From the IMG/VR virus record IMGVR_UViG_3300010151_007551, positions 1 to 64,000 of that record: a stretch of DNA of 64,000 nt, one strand, 5' to 3'. Made by a program: the position numbers and the translations under genes. The DNA comes from a virus. The first letter of the stretch is position 1. Every line of letters starts with the position of its first letter. The notes under the pieces were generated by a model, which was not told the origin of the DNA, searched no databases, and saw only the letters and a list, made by a program, of their open reading frames with translations. Shown here piece after piece: positions 8,231 to 20,000 of the stretch.

Positions 8231-11200
8231 CTATGCCTGTTCAATTATTGAAAATTGAAATGATATTTGACCCACCGTTATTGCCGGTAACGCCGTATTT
8301 CTTCTTAAGTAAAAAGTTACCGCATTAACACCAGGAGTTGGAGCAATGGTATAGTTAAATGCCTCAGCATCTCCACCACCGGCTAAAGCATATCTAGGAC
8401 TTGCTGTAACTACGGTTTTAAGAGGATTCCACGCAGCTCCTGGTAAAGACACTGTTATGAATCCACCTCCTGTTACGTAAAATGCAGTGTCCATATCACC
8501 AGCCGTGGCCGTCATCCCGGGTGCACTTGTCCAATCGTTCATGTTCGTGATCGCATGGCTCGCACCGAACGGCGCCGGTCCTCCGGGATTAGCAGTATTG
8601 TATGTAAAGCCGATTGCTCCATGAATTTCTCTAATTTTTTTATTATCAGAAGCAATTGATATTCCATCTTCTACATTCAAGCTTCCATCTAAGTGATTTT
8701 CTTCATCTCCTTCTATATGAAAACCATGTTTAGTGCCGCCTGTTGCTCCAGCAGTTAAATCCATTTTTATACCATACCTGCTTCCTCCAGTATTTCCCCA
8801 TATTCGTATCCAATGACCCATTGCATCTCCTAATACGGTAGTATTTGATTGGAGATCTAGGTGATATCCTGTAAAATCATCACATTGAAATAGAGATTCT
8901 GCAAAAATTGCAGGGCTTCCAAATGTCATATGGTCTACAAATGCATCTCCCGTAGCAGTAGTGGTTGCTATAAATCCATGTCTACCTCTCAGGCAATATT
9001 GACCAAAGTTATTGGTTCCAATTTCCAGGATATGATCCACAAACATGTTTCCATTAAATGTTGAATCAGCATTTCTAACAACCCTATGCATCGCGCTTTG
9101 GACATTTATTGATTGTGCTCTGCTTTGTATTAAATTATATCCTCCAATGTTATCATCGATATCAGCTATCATTGTTAAATTGGTAGAAGATCCAGGATAC
9201 ATCATTAACTGGTTCAGTGGATCTTTTTGAGATATATTTATTTGAATGGGTCCATCACATGATATACCTTGTCCCTTATCAATATATAATCCTCCTGATC
9301 CTATATTTACTGAATTACCAATATTTACATTATTTCCAAAATTAGCATTATCCAATACTGTTAAACCAGATGTTTTAATAGAACCAGATGTCATAGAAGA
9401 AACATCTACACTATTCTTTTTAAAGGTTATAATTCCACCCCTTGTACTATTTACCGTTGTAACATTAATGTATTCTCCAGTTATATCCATTCTGTTTGGG
9501 TACATCCAAACGTCTTCATTATGCGTAGTTTCATTTATAAATTCTACTCCAGAACTAGTATTATATCTAAGAACAGAAAGAGAACCCCTATTGGTATCAT
9601 TATATGTAGCTAATACATATATGTATTCACCTTCTACCTTTATATCAAGTATTTGATATTCAGAAGGTGTTCCCGATATATGAGCAAGCATATCGAAACC
9701 ACCATAACCGGGTCCATTTGGCATGGGTTGCCAATTAAAACCTGGAGTAAGTCCTACCATAAAAGTCCCAGATAATTGTCTATAGAATAATAGCACTATG
9801 TTAGCCCATCCTATCGCCATTATGTTACCAGATACTGATATACCTCCTCTTTTCCTACTTGCTAGTGTTGCATCAGTTCCCTGTGTTAAAAGTTTCCCAT
9901 CGCTTGGATCTTGTATTCCAGTTAGGTATACATCCATGAATGCCATTCCAGTTCCAATTGGATCGTGAATATCTATACTATTCACAGATAATCTAAAATC
10001 ATTTACGACACCTGCTACTTCAGAATCGAAAGATAAAACATATGCTTCTTCACCAGAGATATCAAAATCTAATAGGTAAATGTCTCCTCCCAGGGACTGC
10101 ATATTTTCTAAAGGACTAATTATCGTTCCGGGAGACTGCAATGGATGAAAGGTTGGAGATATCGGATTGGTTATATCAATAGCAGCAAGCTTTGGACCTT
10201 GAACGGATCGTGGTGTATTATCATATTCCATTGCAAATGCCCACTTACCACTAACCATTAATCTATATGATGAAACAAAATAATCTTCAAATGCTCCACC
10301 GCTTAAGTCTAAGTTTCCTACCATTTGAACACCATTGATGTTACTATCTATTTCTAAAACCGTTAGTGACGATGCTTCATCTCCCTGAAAAATTGGCGGA
10401 ATTGCGTCATTTCTACATCTTGCGTGTAAGCAATATATGTACTTTCCTTTTATATCAATATCTCGTATATATGTGGCAGGAAATGCATTATATCCAAATG
10501 CAATGGTGTTTTTTGCATATCTCCCATTTATAAGTTGTCCATGATTATCGGTTCCTTGATTGGCAGTTATTTCATATCTAGAGTGCGAAAAAGTATCGGC
10601 ATTTAATATAACTTGTTGTCCATTTTGATATGAAGATTGCAAATCTAAAATAATTATACCACCTGGCGTAGTACTAATTGCTCCATTAGCCGCGGCTGGT
10701 GGAACTGAGTTATATTCAGGATTACCAGCAATGGCTACTGTGTATGTTCCATTAGAGGCAATTCCTGTTCTAAACTGATTTGCTGTTAAAAAACCATATA
10801 GTATCTGTTCATCGTTTCCAACAATTTCTAAATCACTATTTGGAATTTGATAATAGTCACCATGTGATTGAAAAATATTATCATCAAACATTAAAGTATT
10901 ATCAATATATAATGGAGCATTATTAACGCTAATTGCTGCGATATGCGTAGCTGAATATAAACTAGATGGAATATTATTTGATGAATCAAAATCATCAAGT
11001 ACACCAAATTGTGTAGCTATGAATCCATCTGTTATTAATATTCCATCAACCATGGTTGTAGGGGTAGGAAAATATTCCTCTAAAGCAAACCTACCACCTA
11101 TTTTTAATGTGACATTTGCTTGCTGTATAGCAGTTGATGTACTAAATCGTGGAGTTATAAATTCATATTGCGCATTTTGATCTATATTAGAAATAGCAAC

Positions 11201-12001
11201 TGTCTCGGGAACAGACATTGAATTTCTAGTTATATTAATCCAAGTATTTGTTGAAGACGTTCCAGACACGTCTTCTTTGAAAAATCTAACTTTGTGATTA
11301 TGATTTAACTCACTTAAATATATTCCGGCTGGTGAAACATGGGGATCGCTATATGTTGATCCCATTTCTAAATGATATCTTCCGGTTGGAAGAAGAGAAT
11401 GATCTACAGATATGAAAGCTAGTGAATTAAATAATTCGTTTGTATCAATTGGAAAGTTTTCAATATCAATAACCGTTTCATTCCAATTATTTAATAACAA
11501 CATATCATTATCTGAAACGTTTCCTAATGTAACATCGGTGTTTACAGCAGCTATTGTATTTCCCCTATGTGCAAATAAGATATACCTATCATCTAGAGGA
11601 GAGGTTTCTCCAATTCCTCTAACGAAAGGGCTTCCTATTTGATCTATTATATTTATGATAACTTGAGAAAGATCTGTTACCTGTGTCCATGTATCTGTTG
11701 CAGCGGCATATTGCCAGATTGCGCTACTATTTGTTTCTAAATAAAAATCACTATCTATTAGTCCTGGGAAAGTTTGACCATTTGGGTCATTCGTTCCAAC
11801 GAACCATTTGTTTCCTCTTTGTCCGGGAGAACCTGTGTTTCCCGCAGGTCCAGCAGATCCAGTTGGACCCGTATTTCCTGTTGCTCCCTGTTCACCGATA
11901 CCTAATTCTAACATCTTGTTAAAATTATAATTTATCTTATCAGTAAACATTGTTTGAGCATCAGCTGCGAACAATTCTTTTAAGTTTATAGTTACTGGCA
12001 T
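8231..12001 (-). CDS. Large tail fibre/adhesin with collagen stalk and LVIVD-like beta-propeller
   Basis: 1256 residues. Residues about 36-65 are a short collagen-like stretch (GEQGATGNTGPTGSAGPAGN). Residues about 500-860 contain at least five repeats of the pattern (I/V)xGxYxYxL...L.V..ID (for example DIDIKGKYIYCLHA, LMVSGKWAFAMEY, DIKVEGEYIYVLATY, RMDITGEYINVTT), typical of LVIVD-type beta-propeller blades. Residues about 870-1130 look like a triple-beta-helix shaft, and the last 120 residues a compact tip. The DNA for residues about 1134-1167 is about 61 % GC, far above the surroundings. The role is inferred to be host receptor binding. It lies 2 bases after the 1678-residue gene, in one transcript. 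Confidence 0.7.
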   Translation of the reverse strand: MPVTINLKELFAADAQTMFTDKINYNFNKMLELGIGEQGATGNTGPTGSAGPAGNTGSPGQRGNKWFVGTNDPNGQTFPGLIDSDFYLETNSSAIWQYAAATDTWTQVTDLSQVIINIIDQIGSPFVRGIGETSPLDDRYILFAHRGNTIAAVNTDVTLGNVSDNDMLLLNNWNETVIDIENFPIDTNELFNSLAFISVDHSLLPTGRYHLEMGSTYSDPHVSPAGIYLSELNHNHKVRFFKEDVSGTSSTNTWINITRNSMSVPETVAISNIDQNAQYEFITPRFSTSTAIQQANVTLKIGGRFALEEYFPTPTTMVDGILITDGFIATQFGVLDDFDSSNNIPSSLYSATHIAAISVNNAPLYIDNTLMFDDNIFQSHGDYYQIPNSDLEIVGNDEQILYGFLTANQFRTGIASNGTYTVAIAGNPEYNSVPPAAANGAISTTPGGIIILDLQSSYQNGQQVILNADTFSHSRYEITANQGTDNHGQLINGRYAKNTIAFGYNAFPATYIRDIDIKGKYIYCLHARCRNDAIPPIFQGDEASSLTVLEIDSNINGVQMVGNLDLSGGAFEDYFVSSYRLMVSGKWAFAMEYDNTPRSVQGPKLAAIDITNPISPTFHPLQSPGTIISPLENMQSLGGDIYLLDFDISGEEAYVLSFDSEVAGVVNDFRLSVNSIDIHDPIGTGMAFMDVYLTGIQDPSDGKLLTQGTDATLASRKRGGISVSGNIMAIGWANIVLLFYRQLSGTFMVGLTPGFNWQPMPNGPGYGGFDMLAHISGTPSEYQILDIKVEGEYIYVLATYNDTNRGSLSVLRYNTSSGVEFINETTHNEDVWMYPNRMDITGEYINVTTVNSTRGGIITFKKNSVDVSSMTSGSIKTSGLTVLDNANFGNNVNIGNSVNIGSGGLYIDKGQGISCDGPIQINISQKDPLNQLMMYPGSSTNLTMIADIDDNIGGYNLIQSRAQSINVQSAMHRVVRNADSTFNGNMFVDHILEIGTNNFGQYCLRGRHGFIATTTATGDAFVDHMTFGSPAIFAESLFQCDDFTGYHLDLQSNTTVLGDAMGHWIRIWGNTGGSRYGIKMDLTAGATGGTKHGFHIEGDEENHLDGSLNVEDGISIASDNKKIREIHGAIGFTYNTANPGGPAPFGASHAITNMNDWTSAPGMTATAGDMDTAFYVTGGGFITVSLPGAAWNPLKTVVTASPRYALAGGGDAEAFNYTIAPTPGVNAVTFYLRRNTALPAITVGQISFQFSIIEQA
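8501..8600. other. GC-rich patch inside the fibre tip coding sequence
   Basis: Counted by hand, 61 of these 100 bases are G or C, against about 30 % in the surrounding phage DNA. It contains runs such as ggcgccggtcctccggg and keeps the fibre reading frame open. It looks like a segment acquired from a higher-GC genome. Confidence 0.75.
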
Positions 12002-12003
12002 AT

Positions 12004-15000
12004 CTAAATAAATTTAATTTTTATTTTTGGACTTACTAACATTCCACTCTTTCTAATCTTTCTAAAGTTAAATTCTAGTATTAGTCTCTTGAATTTATTT
12101 ATTTCTAAATTTTTGTTAATCGAATAACTTTGCTCGAACCTCTCTTTGTCTGTTAAAAATCTAAATTCTATTGAGTTTAAATTAATTGGATTTTCAAGGT
12201 TTGAAATAAGTTCTCTATCTAATTTAGAATAAAATTGTAAATCGTCTAATTCAAAAAGCTTTAATATATTTATTTTAATATATTCTTTAACATATGAATC
12301 TATACTATCATATGGTCCTAAATATATTTCTTCGTTAACTAGATATTCATTGAATTTTTGAGTTATTCCATCTTCCATTAAATATCTAGTTAATACATTA
12401 TTGATATTAATATATCCTTTTAAACTATCGCTTTCTTCTTTTGCTACTATTTCTATATTATCTAAATTAACCGTATCTAATGAAACGGTTTCATCTAATA
12501 ATATTATATCAAAATTTTCTAATTCTATAACTTCTGGAAGAATGATTAATTTTCCTATGAAAGAATCATCTTCTTCTATTCTAAGGGTTCCTGCGACAGG
12601 GCTATAATCTATCTTATTGGTGTATTTAAAATGAAAGCCATAGTCCCAATTGGAATCTAATAGAAAATAGTTTTCTTTTCCAATAGCTATTTCATTTATT
12701 AATTCATAAACTGGTTCAAATTGATCATTTGCCTCTAAGTCTAATATTTTAGTATCGGCTATCTTTATGTGAGCAAAGTCTTGTATTTCTCCAAATAAAT
12801 TAACATTTATATTAAATGATATATTTCCTAAATTAATATCAGATATATTATTGTCTACGAAAGAGTATTTAGAATTAAAAAACATTACGTCATTGAATAT
12901 TGGTTCATATTCTCCTCTATATCGATTTATGTCATATGTATTATCTAAGTCTGATTCATAATAATCATATCCTATAATATCTGAAAAGGAATAATTCGAA
13001 GGTTTATTTTCATCAGGTAGTGTAACCAACCCGGTCGTTTTAGTTATTGACTCAACACTTGGTATATCTAAATAATAATTTGGAGAACTAGACAAAACTG
13101 GACTTCCACTATTATCTAATGAATAGCTTAAATATTCAATTATTGGATTTAATTCATTCACGTATCTTTTAAACGTTGCAAATGAAATTTTCTCGAAAAG
13201 TTTTTCATAATATCCACCTCCACCGGTCATAACTTTAAAAATATAAAAGTTTAAAAATACACTAGATGGTATGAAACTCGGAAGACTACTTGAAAGGGCA
13301 CCGGTCTCATCAATTAACACATATGAATTATTTGTTTCTAAATTAACACTATTGTTTTGTATACTTACCATTCTACTTGTATGCTGTGGAATTATTCCAA
13401 TTGCTTCGTCAACGAAAAAATCAGTATTCGTAGTTAGGAACCGTGGCATTATGAACGTATTTGAATTTATTACATTAATTTCATCTTTTAAAGAAGAAGG
13501 ATAGTTAGTAAGAACCGGACTATCCATTTTTTCAATAGTCATTGTTACTGGATCAAAACCAGATGCACTTATATCTAATTTTGAACTAAGTTTTATATTA
13601 GAAAAATTATCTAATAAGTTATTATATTTCTTGTGTTTCATGGAATATAAAAACGCATATGTTGCATCTGAAATATCAAATCCGGAGATTGGATCTATTC
13701 CATAATTAACTTTATAATCTCCATTAATAGAATTATACATTTCTCCAAGTGTTCCTGAATCAGGGGTTAACAAAAAGTTATCATCTCCAGGCGCACCAGA
13801 TACTGAAAACTGAGGAGTAACAACTCCACCGTACTCGATACTGTTCATTGCATCTAGCGTTTTCCACACCTCGTCTACATTGTTTAGGTCATTTATTCTA
13901 ACTTCTATTAATAATAGTATAAATTTAAAATCTTTGTGTTCTATATACTTATAAGAAACAGGGGCATCTCCATTCTTATTAATATCTTCTTTTACAAAAC
14001 GCAACAGTGATGAAAACTTATAGTCTTCAAATCTATTTGAATTTGGATTAAAAATTGGTTTACCATCTGCTCCTATATCATTTGGATCTATTACATCTCT
14101 CACCATGCTTTTAAAACCCTTTATAAAAGTTTCAAACTCATTGGCTTGATTTTTATTAATTATAGAATATCTGGTTTGTGTTTCGCCAACCTCTTCTCCA
14201 TTTAACGTTGGAGTATATGTAAAGTAATTAACGAAATAATCTTTTTCTTCTAATAATTTTGTTAAGTCTAATGCTTCTTCAAAATAGCTATTATTTAATT
14301 TAATAGTTTGCTCTGTGTTTACATAGTCAAATGATGATTCTAAAAAATACCATTCGTGTGTAAAGTTAGATGGATTTTGGGTAGTGTCATCGTGACTAGG
14401 AGAGAAATTATTAAAACCAAACATTAATTCAGTATTAAGTCTATAAGGATTATTTCTAGAATCTCTACCATTTAAAAGAGACCACTTAGTTATGTATGGT
14501 ATCATTTTAGAAACTAACGCAAAATCCTTTGTATAATTTTCCTTATAAAAATCATATTCGGTGCTAGCTATTCCATTTAAATATCTTTGTTTCCTAGCGA
14601 ATGCTTCATCGGTTTCATCTGGAACAACTTTACTTGGATCTTTTAATAAAAAGAATCCTTCAAAATCTTTTAATTCTTCATTTTGATCATTGATTGGAAC
14701 AATAGAAGAGCCTATAGTTCCACTTAAATCTACGTTTTTAAATGAAACGACCGGATTTCCTGACTCTACAGAATATGACTTTTCAATATTTACTGTAAAG
14801 GTATTTCCGCTATTAACTACCATGCCTTCATAGACTATACTTCCTTGTCCATATACTTCATATATTTCTCCAGGAACTAATAGGTCTACATTTTCCGGTA
14901 TATAATAAAATTTATACAAATCATTTATAGGGAAATTAAGATATTCGCTATTATAGAAATTAAAATCAAAATCTCTAATCGGTAAAAATGATAAGAATCC

Positions 15001-17040
15001 AAAAGATGGATTATGTAATAAATTAATATTAAATTCTTTATATGTTATTTCTGGACGCTGATCTTCTTCTAATACAATAGCTATCTTATCGAAATAATCA
15101 TTTATACTAGATGATCTAGAAGATCCTGTTAAAGAATTAGCTTCATTAATAGTATCTACATAGTTTGATATTTTAATCACTTTAGACCATCCCTCTGTTG
15201 TTTTTACTAAGAGATTAGATATATTATTTTGTAATTTTGTTCTGTTTGTTGCATCAGCAATTAATCTATTTCCTCCATATTTAGATCCACCTGCAAATGT
15301 TAAAATGTTAGATATTAAATCACTTCCTGTGGTTTCCTTTATTTCAATATTATCATATATTCCTAAATCAGAAGAAAACTCAAATGCAAATTTATCATCA
15401 TGATCACCAGACGCAGCTACTTTTACAAAAACATATTGGTTCATTAATACGGTTTTGTATGATCTGTGAGATACCTCATTTAAACACCCATTTATTGCGC
15501 TTGCAATTTCTTCTATTTCTCCTGTTGCGTTGAAGTAAAAAGTATCACTTCCATTTACATCATTAAGATCATTAAAATAATAAAAGTCTCCTGGATTAGG
15601 AGCATTTGCATATCCAATTGTGGCAGTGAATTCGTCATATTTTCCATTAACATCATCTCTTGTTCCATTTGGATGATAAAATTTAATAACGTCTAAATTA
15701 TTTAATTCAGATAAAATTTTAATATATCCATTAGAATGTCCTTTATTATTGCTTACGAATCCATCATCTTGCATAAAGGTTATTCCGGGACCTATAAATT
15801 TTCCAAGATCTATTTCAGTATTGGATAGGTTTATTATTCCAGTATCTAATTCAGTTCCCAGTGAATCTATGTCTGGAATAACCGGGAGGTCTCCAAGATT
15901 AAAAGAATATAATTTATTGTCCCTATCTGTGATATAATTCATGTAAAAATTATCCTTGTCATCAAAGCTTGATTCAAATTCTGACATAGTCAAAGAAGTA
16001 TCTCTATATGGATATTCTACACCAAGTGTATTTTCTTGTTCTATTATTATATCTTCGTTTTCTTTTATTTCTCTCCTAAAGGACGGAGTATTTTGCCAAG
16101 TTTTTCTTTGAATATAGGGTCTTTCAATATCTGTTTTTAATTTTTCTAATTCAATGGTGTTTACATAAAAACCAACATATCTATTGAAATCATATATCTC
16201 AGATGTGTCATCGTTAAATATAAATTCCATATTAAATATGTTAGGATATATTATTCCATTTCTTTCAAATCCATTTGTAATGTTTTGTTCAAAATGTTTA
16301 AGCGGACTCGACCTTGAATAAAAATCATCTAATATTTCACTGCGGCTACCAAATGCACCGGAGTCCATTAATATACCGTTGAATTGCGTAAATGCGTCTT
16401 CTTGAAAATCAACTGTTAATGGAGATATTGGAAAATTAGGATCCGATAAATATTTTCTTAAGTATAAGCCAACTTTAGTAGATTCTCTTAGATCAAATGT
16501 TTTAATTATTGTTGAATTTCTAAACATATCCTTCATAAATGTTTCTTTATCATATGGATAATTTGAAACAGAAACATCTATTTTGTAATTCATTGGGTCC
16601 TTTACTTTAAATATAACAAAGTAATCAGGTAAGCTCTTTTTTAAATATAGTGGTGCAAAATAAGATAATCTTTCTTCATATTCTTTAGATGGTAAATATC
16701 TAGCTCCAGAAAAATAATGAGAAAAATCAAACTGATCTTTATAGTCTTTAGACGTTGTGGTTTTACTAACGTGTTCTCTATATGCAAATGCTAATTCGGA
16801 AGGAGTTTTACCAGAATCAAAAAACCTAAATATATTAGTTGGGTGATTTAAATTAACGTCTATTGGAAATTTCTTATAAATGTCATTTGTTAAATTAGAA
16901 ATAACATCAATAGAATTTAACCACATATTTCCAGCTTCATTAACAGTGAACTTAATATTCGACGTTAATTTAGGATTAGTTCTAACTAATTGGAAACTTG
17001 AACTGTCTTGTAATATTTTTTTATATTCTAAGTCTTTCAT
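12004..17040 (-). CDS. Very large virion protein (baseplate or tail), function unknown
   Basis: 1678 residues, the largest protein in the window. It starts MKDLEYKKILQDSSSFQLVR and an early block (RTNPKLTSNIKFTVNEAGNM) of the kind I associate with large structural proteins of several jumbo and crAss-like phages, but I cannot name the family. Composition is Asp/Asn/Ser/Tyr-rich and beta-dominated with no membrane segment. It sits between a fibre gene and a coiled-coil protein with gaps of 2 and 7 bases, so these are co-transcribed. Baseplate-to-fibre connection is a reasonable guess from position. Confidence 0.6.
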   Translation of the reverse strand: MKDLEYKKILQDSSSFQLVRTNPKLTSNIKFTVNEAGNMWLNSIDVISNLTNDIYKKFPIDVNLNHPTNIFRFFDSGKTPSELAFAYREHVSKTTTSKDYKDQFDFSHYFSGARYLPSKEYEERLSYFAPLYLKKSLPDYFVIFKVKDPMNYKIDVSVSNYPYDKETFMKDMFRNSTIIKTFDLRESTKVGLYLRKYLSDPNFPISPLTVDFQEDAFTQFNGILMDSGAFGSRSEILDDFYSRSSPLKHFEQNITNGFERNGIIYPNIFNMEFIFNDDTSEIYDFNRYVGFYVNTIELEKLKTDIERPYIQRKTWQNTPSFRREIKENEDIIIEQENTLGVEYPYRDTSLTMSEFESSFDDKDNFYMNYITDRDNKLYSFNLGDLPVIPDIDSLGTELDTGIINLSNTEIDLGKFIGPGITFMQDDGFVSNNKGHSNGYIKILSELNNLDVIKFYHPNGTRDDVNGKYDEFTATIGYANAPNPGDFYYFNDLNDVNGSDTFYFNATGEIEEIASAINGCLNEVSHRSYKTVLMNQYVFVKVAASGDHDDKFAFEFSSDLGIYDNIEIKETTGSDLISNILTFAGGSKYGGNRLIADATNRTKLQNNISNLLVKTTEGWSKVIKISNYVDTINEANSLTGSSRSSSINDYFDKIAIVLEEDQRPEITYKEFNINLLHNPSFGFLSFLPIRDFDFNFYNSEYLNFPINDLYKFYYIPENVDLLVPGEIYEVYGQGSIVYEGMVVNSGNTFTVNIEKSYSVESGNPVVSFKNVDLSGTIGSSIVPINDQNEELKDFEGFFLLKDPSKVVPDETDEAFARKQRYLNGIASTEYDFYKENYTKDFALVSKMIPYITKWSLLNGRDSRNNPYRLNTELMFGFNNFSPSHDDTTQNPSNFTHEWYFLESSFDYVNTEQTIKLNNSYFEEALDLTKLLEEKDYFVNYFTYTPTLNGEEVGETQTRYSIINKNQANEFETFIKGFKSMVRDVIDPNDIGADGKPIFNPNSNRFEDYKFSSLLRFVKEDINKNGDAPVSYKYIEHKDFKFILLLIEVRINDLNNVDEVWKTLDAMNSIEYGGVVTPQFSVSGAPGDDNFLLTPDSGTLGEMYNSINGDYKVNYGIDPISGFDISDATYAFLYSMKHKKYNNLLDNFSNIKLSSKLDISASGFDPVTMTIEKMDSPVLTNYPSSLKDEINVINSNTFIMPRFLTTNTDFFVDEAIGIIPQHTSRMVSIQNNSVNLETNNSYVLIDETGALSSSLPSFIPSSVFLNFYIFKVMTGGGGYYEKLFEKISFATFKRYVNELNPIIEYLSYSLDNSGSPVLSSSPNYYLDIPSVESITKTTGLVTLPDENKPSNYSFSDIIGYDYYESDLDNTYDINRYRGEYEPIFNDVMFFNSKYSFVDNNISDINLGNISFNINVNLFGEIQDFAHIKIADTKILDLEANDQFEPVYELINEIAIGKENYFLLDSNWDYGFHFKYTNKIDYSPVAGTLRIEEDDSFIGKLIILPEVIELENFDIILLDETVSLDTVNLDNIEIVAKEESDSLKGYININNVLTRYLMEDGITQKFNEYLVNEEIYLGPYDSIDSYVKEYIKINILKLFELDDLQFYSKLDRELISNLENPINLNSIEFRFLTDKERFEQSYSINKNLEINKFKRLILEFNFRKIRKSGMLVSPKIKIKFI

Positions 17041-17047
17041 CTAAGTG

Positions 17048-20000
17048 TTAAAATGTTACACTAGTTAGACCACTTGAAGGAACAATCGGTGCATCTAAAC
17101 TAGTTACTTTTTTATATCTACAACTTAATTGTAAATCAAAAGAAAAAGGAACGTCATTTTTAATATACAAATCGATTCCTATTTTCTTTGTATATTTTAT
17201 ATTGGTTAAAGACTCATTAAGTCTATATCCTCCTACGTTTTCTAGTTTGTCTGAACACCTAAATTGAAATAATATAGGAATATTAATAGAATTCTCAGAT
17301 CCATATTGAACAACTTTAGCTGAAGTTAAAGGATTGTTTCCTTCAACTGAAATAACACTATAATTCAAAGGAAACGGATAAAGATATGCTCCGCATGTAT
17401 ATTTACCCACTAAATATTCATCTTCTGGTGTAAACCCTAATTTTATAGGATAGTTTTCATCTGTTCTAGCCGTCTGAGCGACTCCGCCTGGATTTGTTGC
17501 GGTTACCCGCGCTGCCTGTTCTAAATAATTTACATTAAATATATTCGTTAGCTCATTTTCAGATGTTTCAAAATGTAAACCTTGCGCAAAAGGAAGTTGT
17601 TCTTGAGTAGCAGTTGTTAAAATAGTTACTCCTCCATCAAACACCGGTCTAAAAGTATCTTCTAAATTAGTACCAGCCGATATGTTAAATGAATTACCCA
17701 GGGTTAATAGAGACGGGTGATCTTTATGTATACAAAATTGACTGAGATTTCCATTTCCTATTGGATCTCCCGTTAGATTTGTTGTTCCAACCCAAACGTC
17801 TGCGTCTGTTGTAGTAGAAACAGCGGCAGCTGATATTGTAGGATCAAATGGTAAAAAATGACCCCAATTATACGGAACAGTATCTGCTCCTATAACTTGA
17901 CCATTATATGAATATGCAGCAACTAGTCCATAATTAGATCCACTTGTCCCATTGATTGGATCAAATTCATATAAATTTTGACCGAATCCAAAGTTTTTAT
18001 ATCTTGAATATGTATATTGACTTTTAACTTGTCCTGATTGTAAACTAGGCGGCTCTTTAAATTCTCCTATTTGGGAGCTTGCAATTTCTGTTATTCCTAA
18101 AGGAACAATATCATATCTTCTATTGACGTGATAGTCTTCCGTTGGAAAGGCACTAGGATTAGAAGTTGGTGCAAGTATATCAATTCCTCCATATAGTGTT
18201 GAAAATAATTCAAGAGCAGTTTGCGAAGTATTTTCTATATTCATTATATATTGTCTAGTAACTATTCTACCATGATTATACACCACCGTTCCACTAGTAG
18301 TATCTTTTATTAAATCTCTATAGAATCCGCCAAATACTTCTAGCGTTTGACCATTGTTTACTTCTAAAGTGTTTCCATCTGGATCAATCATAGTTACTTT
18401 AATAACGCCTTTTGCTAATTCTATAGACTGCTGTAGGGATTGAATAGAAGATTCTATTGATTTTAATTTTTCATATAAATCAACTACATTTCCTTCTGTT
18501 GTAAAAAATCCACTTGATATATTTGATGCAACGTGTGCAAAAAACCTATCGCCGGTTGTAAATTGACTATCTAAATGTAGATCTAATCCTTTAGCATTTA
18601 ATTCTTCTTCAAATTGAATTCTAGATTCTTCAGCAAATACTTTTTGAGAAATAATAGTTCCTTCTTCAGCAGATTCAACATCTCGTGGGAATTCCACCTG
18701 TACTGATTCTGACCACGCCGATTCTGCTGGATTAGATGGCCATCCTGCTTCTGATAATGATTTTACTTGAACTTCAACTATTTCTCCTTTTCTTATTGAA
18801 ATCGCTAGCTGATTAGTATTAACTTCATCTGCATCTGAAACATTTTCAGTTGTCCATACATATAGTCCGGTATCTTCATCTAATGCCTTAACCCTAGGCT
18901 TAGTTTTAATTTCTTGCCATGGGGAAAACACTGCAAATTTCTTAGTTCCATCTTTTTCTATAAATTCACTTTGCGTAGCGTTTGGCGCAGTTCCCTTTTT
19001 ACTTAAATATCTATATCTATAAATAAACTGAACAACTTGTTGATCTCCATACGGTGAAGACTTGGCGGATGGAATTTCCCAAAAGCCTCTTACTTTATAT
19101 TTAGATGGAGTAACAAACTGTGGAGTAGATGCAACCGTTAATGTAATATCTTTTACTAGAGTTGATACTCTATCCTGTAATATTTTTCTTTTTTCTGTTT
19201 TTTCCTTTATAGATTTTTCAATCCTTTGTTTCTCGGCCTGTGTTTTAACCTTAGTTGTTATTTCTGCTTTAAGGTCTGTGATCTTTCTATCTATTTCTTT
19301 TTGTTGAGAAGACACATCTTCTTTTTCCTTTACTTTACTTTGTAAACCAATTACGTTTTCAGCTTCTTTAATATGTGCGTCTACTTGAACGACTTGAAAA
19401 TTAGCTGCATCTAATACGGGTGAATCTGGAGTCTGAGCAACAATAGCGGGTTTTTGTTGTTCCTTTGCCATGCTTAATAGTATCATTCCAAAATCTGCAA
19501 CAAAATTATTATAATAATCCTCTAATGAACTTTGACTATCATCATCTAGTTGCATTACTAATTCATTTGTATATACAGCAAATCCATTTGAATAACCATC
19601 GGTTGTTAAATTATTCTTTTTACTGATTGGTTTTACAAATATTATTTCTCTTTCATTAAAACCGACATTTACTTGTAATTCTGGAACACGATATATTACC
19701 GGTTTTATTTTAAGAATATCTGCTCCTATTGTTATTGGATCTATTCCAAATATTCTTTCTAATACGACTTCTGAGTTTGTAACGTTTACTGAAACAACTT
19801 CGTATTCTGAATCATCTTGAGTAATTAATCTATTGCCCTCTGCTAATATTTTTGAACCTTCACTGGAATCTAATACGTCATTATAAAACAATGTGCTCAA
19901 TTTATATCGTCTTCTAACTACGCTTAAATTGGTGTCATTTACTGTTTCAATTATTTCCTCTTCAAATATTCTTAATACATCGAAGTTTCCTCTATACCTA

